Assembly: GCA_023254645.1 (NCBI GenBank)
Contig: JALRLA010000390.1
Coordinates: 1 to 17,884, forward strand
Source of the DNA: Bacteroidia bacterium
GTDB taxonomy: Bacteria; Bacteroidota; Bacteroidia; NS11-12g; UBA955
Direction of reading: 5' to 3'
Length of the DNA stretch: 17,884 nt
The translations under genes were made by a program, and so were the position numbers. Below are positions 7,250-14,938 of this stretch, one piece after another. The notes beneath the pieces were generated by a model. That model worked only from the letters and a program-made list of their open reading frames with translations, was not told the origin of the DNA and did no database searches. Positions within the stretch are counted from its first letter, which is position 1. Each line of letters begins with the position of its first letter.

Positions 7250-8352
7250 GACTTACTTTTCTAGCCATTGGCTTGGGCTTAATGTTCACTGCACAGGCCC
7301 AAAATTTTAACCTTGACAAACACAACGTCAAAGTTCCCAGAACCAGCCTCCCACAAGATCCCATGCAAGGTCAAAATGAGGTCGACAGTTTAGCCCCCCG
7401 CACCTATCAAATCAAGTTTAATTGGGGTTATGATTTCACCTCTACCGTATATTACCAGCAACCCACTCGTGAAAGCGCTTTGTTGGATCGCTTGAAGCTA
7501 GAAGGTTGGAAAGAATACACCGAATCGCCTGCCCACTTGAACATTCTGCTTCGCTTCACTGATTTTCAGATGTTGGGCACACAAATCCAAACCCGTCAAC
7601 AAGTCGTAAAAAACAAAGACGGCTCCAGCAAAACCTACAATTACTATTGGATTGAATACAAATACCGCTTTGAGAGCCAGTATTCCACCACCAATCAATA
7701 CGGTGATGTTTTGAGTTCTGCTCGCTCCCTTGTTTCAGAGCGCATGGGCCGATTCAACAGTCAAGAATTCAACTCACAAAGCGAGGCCTATCGCTGGCAG
7801 CGCATGAATGACGCCAACATCAAAGAACGTCTGCTTCGAGAAAACATCGACAACAGCATCATGCAGTTGAACAATGAAATGAACCGCCGATGGGGATACA
7901 TGCGCACACGTGACGAATTAACCATGATGGGCAGCGACTCTCGCAAATGGGAAGGACAAGCTGAATTTGACGGTTATGTTCGCAACTGCATCACCGAAAT
8001 TGAATCTTGGCCGAATTCGGCTTGGGGTCCTCAAGACTTGGCTCGCATTGAATCACACGTGCAGTATTTCGACTCCATCATCAACGCAAATGATGGGGAT
8101 GATAAATTCAGCCGCAAATACCGTTATGCCTGCTTGTGGAACAATGCCGCATTGTGCTTAGCCGCAGAACGATGGGAAGATTGCGAGCGTTACGCTACCG
8201 CGATGGGCGAAACAGGATTTGACATGCGTGAAGGCGCTTATTTCACGAAAAGAATTGCTGATCTCAAGGAAGATCTCAGCAAAAACCCGCCACACGAATC
8301 CTTCCATTTCGATATTGACATCAAGGCCATTCGGCCTCCCTCTCAACCCTAA
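7246..8352 (+). CDS. Exported protein of unknown function, 368 residues
   Basis: The start is the ATG at 7246, inside the ATGA shared with the upstream gene; it gives a clean Sec signal peptide MRLTFLAIGLGLMFTAQA with predicted cleavage after Ala18 (AQA|QN). The frame stays open further upstream, but that would bury the signal peptide. There is no lipobox cysteine, so the product is likely periplasmic or attached to the outer membrane by other means. Residues about 50-175 are rich in aromatic beta-type sequence (HLNILLRFTDFQ, YNYYWIEYKYRF). The C-terminal part (about 235-345) looks helical and TPR-like (WNNAALCLAAERWEDCERYA). I do not recognise a named family. The first domain is loosely reminiscent of small Bacteroidota exported domains with several strands and a following helix, but that is not enough for a call. 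It ends the plus-strand operon just before a strong terminator. Confidence 0.85.
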   Translation: MRLTFLAIGLGLMFTAQAQNFNLDKHNVKVPRTSLPQDPMQGQNEVDSLAPRTYQIKFNWGYDFTSTVYYQQPTRESALLDRLKLEGWKEYTESPAHLNILLRFTDFQMLGTQIQTRQQVVKNKDGSSKTYNYYWIEYKYRFESQYSTTNQYGDVLSSARSLVSERMGRFNSQEFNSQSEAYRWQRMNDANIKERLLRENIDNSIMQLNNEMNRRWGYMRTRDELTMMGSDSRKWEGQAEFDGYVRNCITEIESWPNSAWGPQDLARIESHVQYFDSIINANDGDDKFSRKYRYACLWNNAALCLAAERWEDCERYATAMGETGFDMREGAYFTKRIADLKEDLSKNPPHESFHFDIDIKAIRPPSQP

Positions 8353-8359
8353 TAAAACG

Positions 8360-8391
8360 AAAAAAGGCGCTGCTCCCGCAGCGCCTTTTTT
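8360..8391. terminator. Bidirectional intrinsic terminator between the 7246 gene and hppD
   Basis: The perfect stem GGCGCTGC (8366-8373) / GCAGCGCC (8378-8385) has a TCCC loop and is flanked by six A (8360-8365) and six T (8386-8391). The A and T runs extend the pairing to 14 bp and give a U-tract on either strand. It lies 7 nt after the stop at 8352 and 18 nt beyond the convergent hppD stop, so it can end both transcripts. Confidence 0.92.
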
Positions 8392-8409
8392 GTGCTCAAA
8401 CCAGCAAAA

Positions 8410-9531
8410 TTAGAGATTGCCTCGAACGGCTTGCTCGCGCTCAATGCTTTCGAACAAGGCCTTGAAATTGCCCTTGCCAAAGCTCTTGGCACCTTTGCGC
8501 TGAATGATTTCGTAAAATAAGGTAGGACGATCCTCAACCGGCTTGGTGAAGATCTGAAGCAGGTACCCCTCTTCATCGCGATCAATCAAAATATTGAGTT
8601 GCTTCAGAGCCATCAATTCTTCATCAATTTCACCGACACGATCCAATACATCGTCGTAGTAGTTATCAGGAACGTACAAGAATTCAACGCCGCGTCGACG
8701 CAATTCCGCTACGGTCTCAAGAATGTCGTATACCTCTAAGGCAATGTGCTGCACACCGGCACTTTGATAGAAATCCAAATACTCTTCAATTTGGGATTTC
8801 TTTTTCCCTTCAGCGGGCTCGTTGATCGGGAATTTCACATAGCCTGATCCATTGGAAACGACCTTGCTCATCAAAGCGCTGTATTCGGTCGAAATGTCTT
8901 TGTCATCAAAGGTCAACAGCAGTTTGAAACCCATGACCTCTTCGTAAAAATTTACCCACTCGTTCATGCGGCCCAACTCTACGTTACCGACACAGTGGTC
9001 GACGTGGCGAATGCCAACAGGCTTTACGTCCATGGCATTTTCAACGGCTTTGAACCCAGGCATAAACGTGCCCTTGTAGTTTTTGCGCTCCACAAACTTG
9101 TGAACGGTCTCTCCATAGGTATAGATGGCCGAAACAACCACCTCGCCAGACTCATCGGTCATAACGGTAGGCTCCATAAAGGAACGTGCGCCACGCTTGG
9201 TGGTTTCTTCCCATGCACTGCGAGCATCGTCTACCCATAAACTCAAGAACTTCACGCCGTCTCCGTGCTTTTGGTGATGGGCAGCAATGTCACTATCGGG
9301 CAACAAGGAGGTCGTCAATACCAAGCGAACTTTGTTTTGCTCCAAAACGTAGGAAGCGCGATCGCGTATCCCTGTTTCAGGACCTGCGTAGGCCACCAAT
9401 TTATAACCCCAGGCTACTTGGTAGTAATATGCGCTTTGCTTGGCGTTTCCAACGTAGAATTCAACATGATCGGTGCCATTCAAAGGCAAAAAATCAACAG
9501 CCGTAGCGTTCGGCATGGTTTGAGTCTCCAT
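8410..9531 (-). CDS. hppD: 4-hydroxyphenylpyruvate dioxygenase
   Basis: A 373-residue non-haem Fe(II) enzyme that turns 4-hydroxyphenylpyruvate into homogentisate in tyrosine breakdown. It has two VOC-type domains, with the N-terminal one beginning at FLPLNGTDHVEFYVGNAKQ. The C-terminal domain carries the iron-binding triad His179 (VDHCVGN), His262 (VQHIAL) and Glu341 (FYEIIQRKG). The tail IIQRKGAKSFGKGNFKALF is typical for the family, and length fits. The start is the ATG at 9531; an in-frame TTG at 9540 is less likely. A perfect TATCTTTG box ends 6 nt before the ATG. It follows priA after a 39-nt gap on the same strand, so it may be read through from the mevalonate operon as well as from its own promoter. 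Homogentisate dioxygenase is not in the window. Confidence 0.97.
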   Translation of the reverse strand: METQTMPNATAVDFLPLNGTDHVEFYVGNAKQSAYYYQVAWGYKLVAYAGPETGIRDRASYVLEQNKVRLVLTTSLLPDSDIAAHHQKHGDGVKFLSLWVDDARSAWEETTKRGARSFMEPTVMTDESGEVVVSAIYTYGETVHKFVERKNYKGTFMPGFKAVENAMDVKPVGIRHVDHCVGNVELGRMNEWVNFYEEVMGFKLLLTFDDKDISTEYSALMSKVVSNGSGYVKFPINEPAEGKKKSQIEEYLDFYQSAGVQHIALEVYDILETVAELRRRGVEFLYVPDNYYDDVLDRVGEIDEELMALKQLNILIDRDEEGYLLQIFTKPVEDRPTLFYEIIQRKGAKSFGKGNFKALFESIEREQAVRGNL

Positions 9532-9537
9532 AGAATG

Positions 9538-9545
9538 CAAAGATA
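9538..9545 (-). promoter_or_regulatory. Candidate Bacteroidota -7 promoter box (TATCTTTG) for hppD
   Basis: TATCTTTG on the minus strand is an exact TAnnTTTG match, with 6 nt to the ATG at 9531. The expected -33 TTG is not seen at the usual distance. The placement predicts a leaderless or very short-leader mRNA, as for the box before hldD. Confidence 0.42.
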
Positions 9546-9570
9546 AGAGGAAAATCGCCGCGACCTTATC

Positions 9571-12015
9571 CTAGTGAGGGTCTACATCGAATGACACTCG
9601 CAACCCCCTGAATGCCTTTTGTTTGCTCATCTCCTCGGCCATGGCATTCAGGTAGTGCTTGATTTTGCTGGGCGAGTCTTGTTGCTTGTCAATTTTGATC
9701 AAAATCTGCTGTCGAAACAAGTTCTTGACCCGTGCCACATTGGGGACCTGTGGGCCCAAGATGCGATCGCCCAACTGCTGGCGCAATTTCTCTGACAACC
9801 AAGCGGCAGCTTTGAACAATTGTTCGGGATCTGAACCTTGCAATTCCATTTGCACCAATCTCGCATACGGCGGATAACGAAATTCCTTGCGCTGTGGAAG
9901 TTCCAGCTTTGACAATCCCTCGTAATCCTGTGTTTTCAGATGCTCCAAGACAGGGTGTTCAGGTTGAAAAGTTTGGATGTAGCATTTGCCTTCAGGCGCT
10001 CGACCCATCAGCTGATGCAACCATTGATAGGCTCGCTCGGAAGACCGAAAATCAGGGCTCAAGAAGAGCGAATCGGCTTGTGGAACAGCTATCAGATCGA
10101 CACGCTCGAGATCCAATCCGCGGGCCAACAGCTGAGTACCCACCAAAATATCAATCTCCCCCTGTTTGAATCGATTCAAGACCATTTGCACATCGCTGCG
10201 CTTTCTCAAGGAAGTCTGATCAAAGCGCTCGATCCTGGCCTCGGGGTAATGCAATTCCAGTTCTTCGGCCATCTTCTCAGAACCCATTCCTTTCATTTGC
10301 AGAGAGGTGAAACCGCAAGCCGCACAGGCGTGAGGAATGCTCTGGGAATACCCACAATAACCGCATTTCAACTGCTGAGAGCTCTTGTAATAAGTCAAGG
10401 AAATGTCGCAATGATGGCACTGAACACTCGTGCCACACAATTCACATTGAACGTAGGGGACATAGCCTTTTCGGGGGTGAAATACCAGGATGCCTTTTTG
10501 GTTCTTCAAGGCTTCGGCCATGGCCTCTTGAAGAGGTTCCGACAAAAAACCATCGTAGCGGTTCTGCTGCTTGAGTAAGGCCAAATTCAATACGGCCAGC
10601 TCTGCGCGTTTTTTATGATCAAATCGGCTCTCTAACCTCACTCGAGCAAAGGCTCCTTCTTGAGCGGCATGAAGTGACTCAAAACTGGGAGTGGCGGAAC
10701 CGAGAAGCAGTTGACTGCTGTGCTGTTGGGCCAAGGTAAAAGCGGCTTCCCGAGCATGGATGAGGGGACGCTTATCAAAGCCCTTGTAGGAGCCCTCATG
10801 CTCTTCATCCATGACGATCAAGCCCAGCGATTGAAATGGCGCAAAAAGGGCGGTACGCGTTCCCAGAACCACCGAAACCTCACCCGATAGAATCTGGGCA
10901 TACAACTCGGTTCGCTCTTGGGCATGCACCCAGTGATGCCAGACCCCCACCGGCTCTTGCACCAAAGCGGCCAGCCGCTGAACTTGGTATTCGGTCAATG
11001 CCGCTTCCGGCATGAGAATCAACACTTGCTTGCCTTCTTCTCGAGCCTTGCGAATGCATGCCGCATAGACCCAGGTTTTTCCGGAGCCTGTGACCCCATC
11101 CAGGAGCACAGGAACCTGGTTTTCAAAGGCTCGCTCTATTTGGCTATAGGCCTCTTTTTGAGGCTCAGACAAGGCAAGCGGCCAAGCCTCAGACTCTACC
11201 GCCTTGAATCGATCCACCTTTCTGGATTCTATTCGAATCAGACCCTTTTTCTCAAGGCCCTTGGCGTGCGTTCGGTTCAATCCATGGTCCTGAACCAAGT
11301 CCTTGATTCGGGCTTCTTTCCCAACGGCACTCAACAAGAGCATCATGAACTCAAATTGCTTGTAAGCCCGTTTTTCCAGCTGATCCAGGTGTTCCCCGGC
11401 TGCCTCAGACTCCCAAAGTTCATCGGCCACAGCCCATTCTTCAAACTTGGGCTTGTAGCTCTCTCGCATGTCCTCGTGAAAGGCAATGACCCCTCTCAAA
11501 TGCAAGGATTTGAGGTAGCGCATGACGCTTCGAATGCCCAAGGCCTCTTGCACATCCAAAACGGTACGGGGCTGTGAGGCCTTCAGCAAATCCAGGACCT
11601 CCTGCTCACGGGGCTCTAACTCCAAGGGCCACTCCGGGTCGAACTCTGGATGCAAAACCAGTTGCGTTTGGCTCTGTACGCGAAACCCAGCGGGCATGGA
11701 GGTCGCCATCACATCTCCTAAGGAGCATAGGCTGTAACGAGCCGTCCAGTTCCAGAAATCCATTTGCTTGGGGGTCACAATGGGGGCGTCATCCAACAAT
11801 TCCGTGATGTACTGTGCATTGTACCCTTTGGGGGGCTGATCGTGCAGTTCCCATAGAATTCCCGAGTACATCTTCTTGCCTCCAAACGGAACAGCCACAC
11901 GCTGACCAATTTGCACCTCGTCGTTCCAATCATAGGGAACGCGGTAGGTGAAAAGTTTGGGCAAGGGCAAAGGCAACAGCACCTCTGCAAACAGAGTGAT
12001 TCGCTCCTGACTCAT
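9571..12015 (-). CDS. priA: Primosomal replication-restart helicase PriA
   Basis: An 814-residue DNA helicase that reloads the replisome at stalled forks. The N-terminal 3'-end-binding domain is visible as ITLFAEVLLPLPLPKLFTYRVP-like sequence, followed by a winged-helix linker. Helicase motifs: Walker A GVTGSGKT with Lys313 and the DEEH box at 403-406. Eight cysteines in four pairs (524/527, 533/536, 551/554, 564/567) form the two zinc sites. Motif VI is odd: Q668-LMGRA-PEGK replaces the usual QVAGRAGR plus a short spacer, so the second arginine is absent and the segment is about four residues shorter than in E. coli PriA. The start is the ATG at 12015, overlapping the ubiA-like stop by 4 nt; the open frame up to 12144 lies over the ubiA-like gene in another frame and is not used. 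It is the last gene of the mevalonate operon. Confidence 0.95.
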   Translation of the reverse strand: MSQERITLFAEVLLPLPLPKLFTYRVPYDWNDEVQIGQRVAVPFGGKKMYSGILWELHDQPPKGYNAQYITELLDDAPIVTPKQMDFWNWTARYSLCSLGDVMATSMPAGFRVQSQTQLVLHPEFDPEWPLELEPREQEVLDLLKASQPRTVLDVQEALGIRSVMRYLKSLHLRGVIAFHEDMRESYKPKFEEWAVADELWESEAAGEHLDQLEKRAYKQFEFMMLLLSAVGKEARIKDLVQDHGLNRTHAKGLEKKGLIRIESRKVDRFKAVESEAWPLALSEPQKEAYSQIERAFENQVPVLLDGVTGSGKTWVYAACIRKAREEGKQVLILMPEAALTEYQVQRLAALVQEPVGVWHHWVHAQERTELYAQILSGEVSVVLGTRTALFAPFQSLGLIVMDEEHEGSYKGFDKRPLIHAREAAFTLAQQHSSQLLLGSATPSFESLHAAQEGAFARVRLESRFDHKKRAELAVLNLALLKQQNRYDGFLSEPLQEAMAEALKNQKGILVFHPRKGYVPYVQCELCGTSVQCHHCDISLTYYKSSQQLKCGYCGYSQSIPHACAACGFTSLQMKGMGSEKMAEELELHYPEARIERFDQTSLRKRSDVQMVLNRFKQGEIDILVGTQLLARGLDLERVDLIAVPQADSLFLSPDFRSSERAYQWLHQLMGRAPEGKCYIQTFQPEHPVLEHLKTQDYEGLSKLELPQRKEFRYPPYARLVQMELQGSDPEQLFKAAAWLSEKLRQQLGDRILGPQVPNVARVKNLFRQQILIKIDKQQDSPSKIKHYLNAMAEEMSKQKAFRGLRVSFDVDPH

Positions 12016-12905
12016 AACCAGGACCCTCCATGAAGCAGCAAGGCAAGCGTATAGGCGACCACTCCAATCTTGAAACCAAGATCCAATTTCGACCAGACCT
12101 GTTCTGTACGGCCAAAGGCCATAAAGGCCGAGAGTATCAGGCAATACAGAGCCATGGCGTAAGTCGCGCTATAATAGAAATCAAATTCAAAGCCTTTCCA
12201 TTGGCTCCAACCCAACAGGGCACAAACCACAGCGGTTTGGATCAAGGGCAAGAGAGTTCGCAATCGACTCGAACCCGTTTGCACCGCTGCAGTGCGGTAA
12301 CCGAAGACAATGTTGCCCCGGTGACCCATCAAATCCTTCCACAATTCCCGGGTCAACAACAGGAGCATCAAACCCATCATGTAATAGGCAAAGCCCCAGT
12401 GCCAGCGTCCAAAGTGCAACCAGACGGCTAGCAAGGGCGACAGAGTCAACAAGGTGGCCGAAAACTCCCTCAACCAAGGCAGTTTTTGCAATTTATGGCT
12501 GTAAAACCAACAAAGAATGTTGTAGGCCAGATAGAACAACCCAATTTTCAGGGAAGCCCAAAACGAAACCAAGATGGCCATCAAGACCAACAAGGCATAC
12601 ACATTCATCAAGGGTCCCTGCCTCATTAGCCTGCCCATGATCACCTGATTCGGGTTGTTGACCAAATCCTTGTCTTTATCGTAAAAGGCATTGATTAAGA
12701 AGGCGGCAGCGACACTAAAGGTCGAGGCCAGCACCATGTAAACCAGTTTGGCATCAGAGACCAAAGGCCGCCATTGGCCTTCCGCAAACACCACCCAAGC
12801 CACCAGCAACTGGGCCATCAAAAGGGCCAAAACATTGTACCAACGTATGACACGCAGCAACAATAGCAATTTGATGAATGGGCGATGCAATGGAGCCCTA
12901 GGCAT
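12012..12905 (-). CDS. UbiA-family membrane prenyltransferase
   Basis: A 297-residue integral membrane protein with about eight or nine helices. It belongs to the UbiA family, which joins a prenyl diphosphate to an aromatic ring or other acceptor. The first Asp motif is recognisable as NAFYDKDKDLVNNPNQVIMG (N-x3-D-x3-D, with the usual second-position Asp or Asn replaced by Ala), and a YSHKLQKLPWL segment matches the family YS..LK.. motif. The second motif, normally KDIEDxxGD-like, reads KDLMGHRGNIVFGYRT: the first Asp is kept, the other two are Gly and Asn. In Flavobacteriia a UbiA homologue near the mevalonate genes is often labelled geranylgeranylglycerol-phosphate geranylgeranyltransferase, but substrate cannot be assigned here. 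It lies 6 nt after the mevalonate kinase stop and overlaps priA by 4 nt. Confidence 0.82.
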   Translation of the reverse strand: MPRAPLHRPFIKLLLLLRVIRWYNVLALLMAQLLVAWVVFAEGQWRPLVSDAKLVYMVLASTFSVAAAFLINAFYDKDKDLVNNPNQVIMGRLMRQGPLMNVYALLVLMAILVSFWASLKIGLFYLAYNILCWFYSHKLQKLPWLREFSATLLTLSPLLAVWLHFGRWHWGFAYYMMGLMLLLLTRELWKDLMGHRGNIVFGYRTAAVQTGSSRLRTLLPLIQTAVVCALLGWSQWKGFEFDFYYSATYAMALYCLILSAFMAFGRTEQVWSKLDLGFKIGVVAYTLALLLHGGSWL

Positions 12906-12911
12906 AGCGGG

Positions 12912-13850
12912 TTAGATTTTGTAAATCACCTGCAAGTTATGCCCTTTGAGCATTTCCTGGGCCTTCTTCCAATCATGGGTGAAGCCCAAAACGAAGCCTC
13001 CGCCCCCGCTACCGCAGAGTTTGAGGTAGTAAGCATTGGTTTCCAAACCCTGTTTCCATACCTGCTCGAATCTAGCGGGAATCATGGGCTTAAAGTTCTC
13101 CAAGAACAAGCCCGACAAGGATTTAACATTGTCCAACAAGAAACCTGTCTCGCCTTGTAGAAAGGCTTGAACGCAGGCGTCGTTGTATTTTTTCAACTGG
13201 GTACGCACCAAGTGGCGGAACCCCTCGTCTTTCAATTTTTGCAAGAAAATGGCCACCATTCCTTGGGTCTTACCGGGACTACCCGAATTCATCAAGAAAA
13301 TAGCGCCCTGACCTTCGCTGTTCTCAGTGGGCAAGCCAACCGCATCCAAATCGCCTTGACCTTTGATCAAAATGGGCAAATTCAAATAGCAGATCAGCGG
13401 GTCCAATCCAGAACTTTTGCCGTGAAAATAGGATTCCAATAAAGCCAAGTCCTGCTTTAATTCGGCCAATTTACCCTCTTCCATTACCGTTTCGGCCGTA
13501 TGCTTTTGACCGGCATACTCCGCATACAAAGCGGCTACCAAAGCCCCTGAACTTCCCACTCCGAAGCCCTGAGGAATACTACTTTCAAAGTACAAGCCTT
13601 TGTTGAGATCCGACTCTAAACGATCGATATCCATGCCAGCGGGCAAACGATCTTCACGACTCCAACGACGCAGTTCAATAGCGTATTGGCGAATGCTTTG
13701 ATTGGAGGCCAATTGATCGGGAGTCAATGACTCTGATTGACCCAATTGACCCTTGAAAAAAGTGTAGGGAATGCTCAACCCCATCGAATCTTCGATGATG
13801 CCGTACTCGCCAAAGAGTAAAATTTTCGCGTAGTACAAAGGGTTGTTCAT
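12912..13850 (-). CDS. mvk: Mevalonate kinase (GHMP family)
   Basis: A 312-residue cytoplasmic GHMP kinase predicted to phosphorylate mevalonate with ATP. Motif 1 is the N-terminal YYAKILLFGEYGII. The ATP-binding motif 2 is IPQGFGVGSSGALVAALYA. HGKSSGLDPL holds the probable catalytic Asp150, and motif 3 is KLCGSGGGGFVLGF near the C-terminus. The HG-x-SS-G-x-D pattern favours mevalonate kinase over homoserine or galactokinase. Its place directly after the decarboxylase, with a 4-nt ATGA overlap at its start, fits. Length is typical (about 300-330). Which of the two non-decarboxylase GHMP kinases in the operon acts on mevalonate and which on phosphomevalonate is inferred from these motifs. Confidence 0.86.
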   Translation of the reverse strand: MNNPLYYAKILLFGEYGIIEDSMGLSIPYTFFKGQLGQSESLTPDQLASNQSIRQYAIELRRWSREDRLPAGMDIDRLESDLNKGLYFESSIPQGFGVGSSGALVAALYAEYAGQKHTAETVMEEGKLAELKQDLALLESYFHGKSSGLDPLICYLNLPILIKGQGDLDAVGLPTENSEGQGAIFLMNSGSPGKTQGMVAIFLQKLKDEGFRHLVRTQLKKYNDACVQAFLQGETGFLLDNVKSLSGLFLENFKPMIPARFEQVWKQGLETNAYYLKLCGSGGGGFVLGFTHDWKKAQEMLKGHNLQVIYKI

Positions 13851-14938
13851 AGCTTCAATGGTTCAGGGCCGCGATCCAGTGCTGTACAAAGGTATTGCTT
13901 GTCCTGACAATGAAGTAACAACGAAGGCAACAGATTGTTCACAATGCGGTTTTCGTCGACGGGAGAAAACAGCATGTGCACGTTCGCACCAGCATCCAGT
14001 GTGAAGCACACCTGTGCCCCAGTCTCGGACCGGAAAGCGCGAATGGCTTCAATAATAGCCAAGGTACCTGGACGCATCAGGATAAAGGACGGCTTGGAAA
14101 CCATCATCATGGCATGAAGCTGCAAAGCCTCGCTTTCGACCACTTCCATGAAGGTCGAGACATCGCCTTTTTCAAACGCGACCAACAACTGACTCAAATT
14201 TTCCTGGGCCTGTTCAAATCGCACGTGAGCATACGCATTCCTGTCTAGCAGCGCGTGCCCTTGGGTACTGGAAACCGACTTTTCACCAGCATCCACAATC
14301 AACACACAGTCTTTCCATCCTTGCAAGGACGAAGCAACAGCACCTGTATGCGGAACGGCGTAATCATCGCTCGAATCGGCCACATTCGGGTGCAAACCCC
14401 AAATGGTGGGTGCTCCATACAAACTGCGGCAAGCCGACCCTGAGCCCAAGCGAGCCCAGCGACTAGCCAAGTCCATTTGCAAGGGCCTATTGATGTCCCA
14501 CTGCTGCTGCAAATCGGCCAGACAGAGAGCCAAAGCCCCGAATCCCGCCGCACTGCTGGCTATGCCCGTTCCATGCGGGAAATTGTTGGTCGAATCTATG
14601 CGAAAACTCCCTCCATCAATTGCTTCTCTCAAAGCCAATGAGCAAGAATCATCCTTGTAGACGCGCTGAAAAAAATCCTTGATTTTGGGCTCAAACGATT
14701 CTTTGCGTTGCCCATCCAAAAAGAATTCTAGGCTGCCTGGCTGTATCCCTTTGCGGTAGCTCAAGCGTGTTTGGGCTCTCAAATCACCCAAGGCCCAACT
14801 GATACTGGCATTGGCTGGCCATTGAACAGCCCCAGCCTTTTTGCCCCAGTACTTCACCAAGGCAATGTTGCTCGGACAAGACCAAGCGGCTTGTGCGTCA
14901 GGCTCAAAAGCCAAGGCGGGGAAAACAGTGTTCGTCAT
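13847..14938 (-). CDS. mvaD: Diphosphomevalonate decarboxylase
   Basis: A 363-residue enzyme predicted to convert mevalonate 5-diphosphate to isopentenyl diphosphate with ATP, releasing CO2 and phosphate. Diagnostic features: CPSNIALVKYWGKK near the N-terminus, the ANASISWAL substrate segment, the ATP-binding FPHGTGIASSAAGFGALAL, ARLGSGSACRSLYG, and the catalytic aspartate at Asp315 in CFTLDAGANVHML. The start is the ATG at 14938 (MTNTVFPALAF), within the ATGA shared with the upstream GHMP kinase; a longer open frame to 14962 is less likely. Its own stop overlaps the mevalonate kinase start by 4 nt. The set of motifs is complete, so an active enzyme is expected. Confidence 0.96.
   Translation of the reverse strand: MTNTVFPALAFEPDAQAAWSCPSNIALVKYWGKKAGAVQWPANASISWALGDLRAQTRLSYRKGIQPGSLEFFLDGQRKESFEPKIKDFFQRVYKDDSCSLALREAIDGGSFRIDSTNNFPHGTGIASSAAGFGALALCLADLQQQWDINRPLQMDLASRWARLGSGSACRSLYGAPTIWGLHPNVADSSDDYAVPHTGAVASSLQGWKDCVLIVDAGEKSVSSTQGHALLDRNAYAHVRFEQAQENLSQLLVAFEKGDVSTFMEVVESEALQLHAMMMVSKPSFILMRPGTLAIIEAIRAFRSETGAQVCFTLDAGANVHMLFSPVDENRIVNNLLPSLLLHCQDKQYLCTALDRGPEPLKL

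Noticed and set aside
9532..9540. TTG start for hppD three codons upstream
   Set aside because: The ATG at 9531 is close by, and the TTG lies inside the TATCTTTG promoter-like box.
10918..11577. A 219-residue plus-strand frame opposite priA
   Set aside because: Fully inside priA, antisense, with no motif; explained by codon bias of priA leaving the opposite frame open.
12016..12144. A longer N-terminus for priA
   Set aside because: The extra 43 residues are read across the ubiA-like coding sequence in another frame; PriA normally begins at the segment after Met at 12015, which also forms an ATGA overlap.
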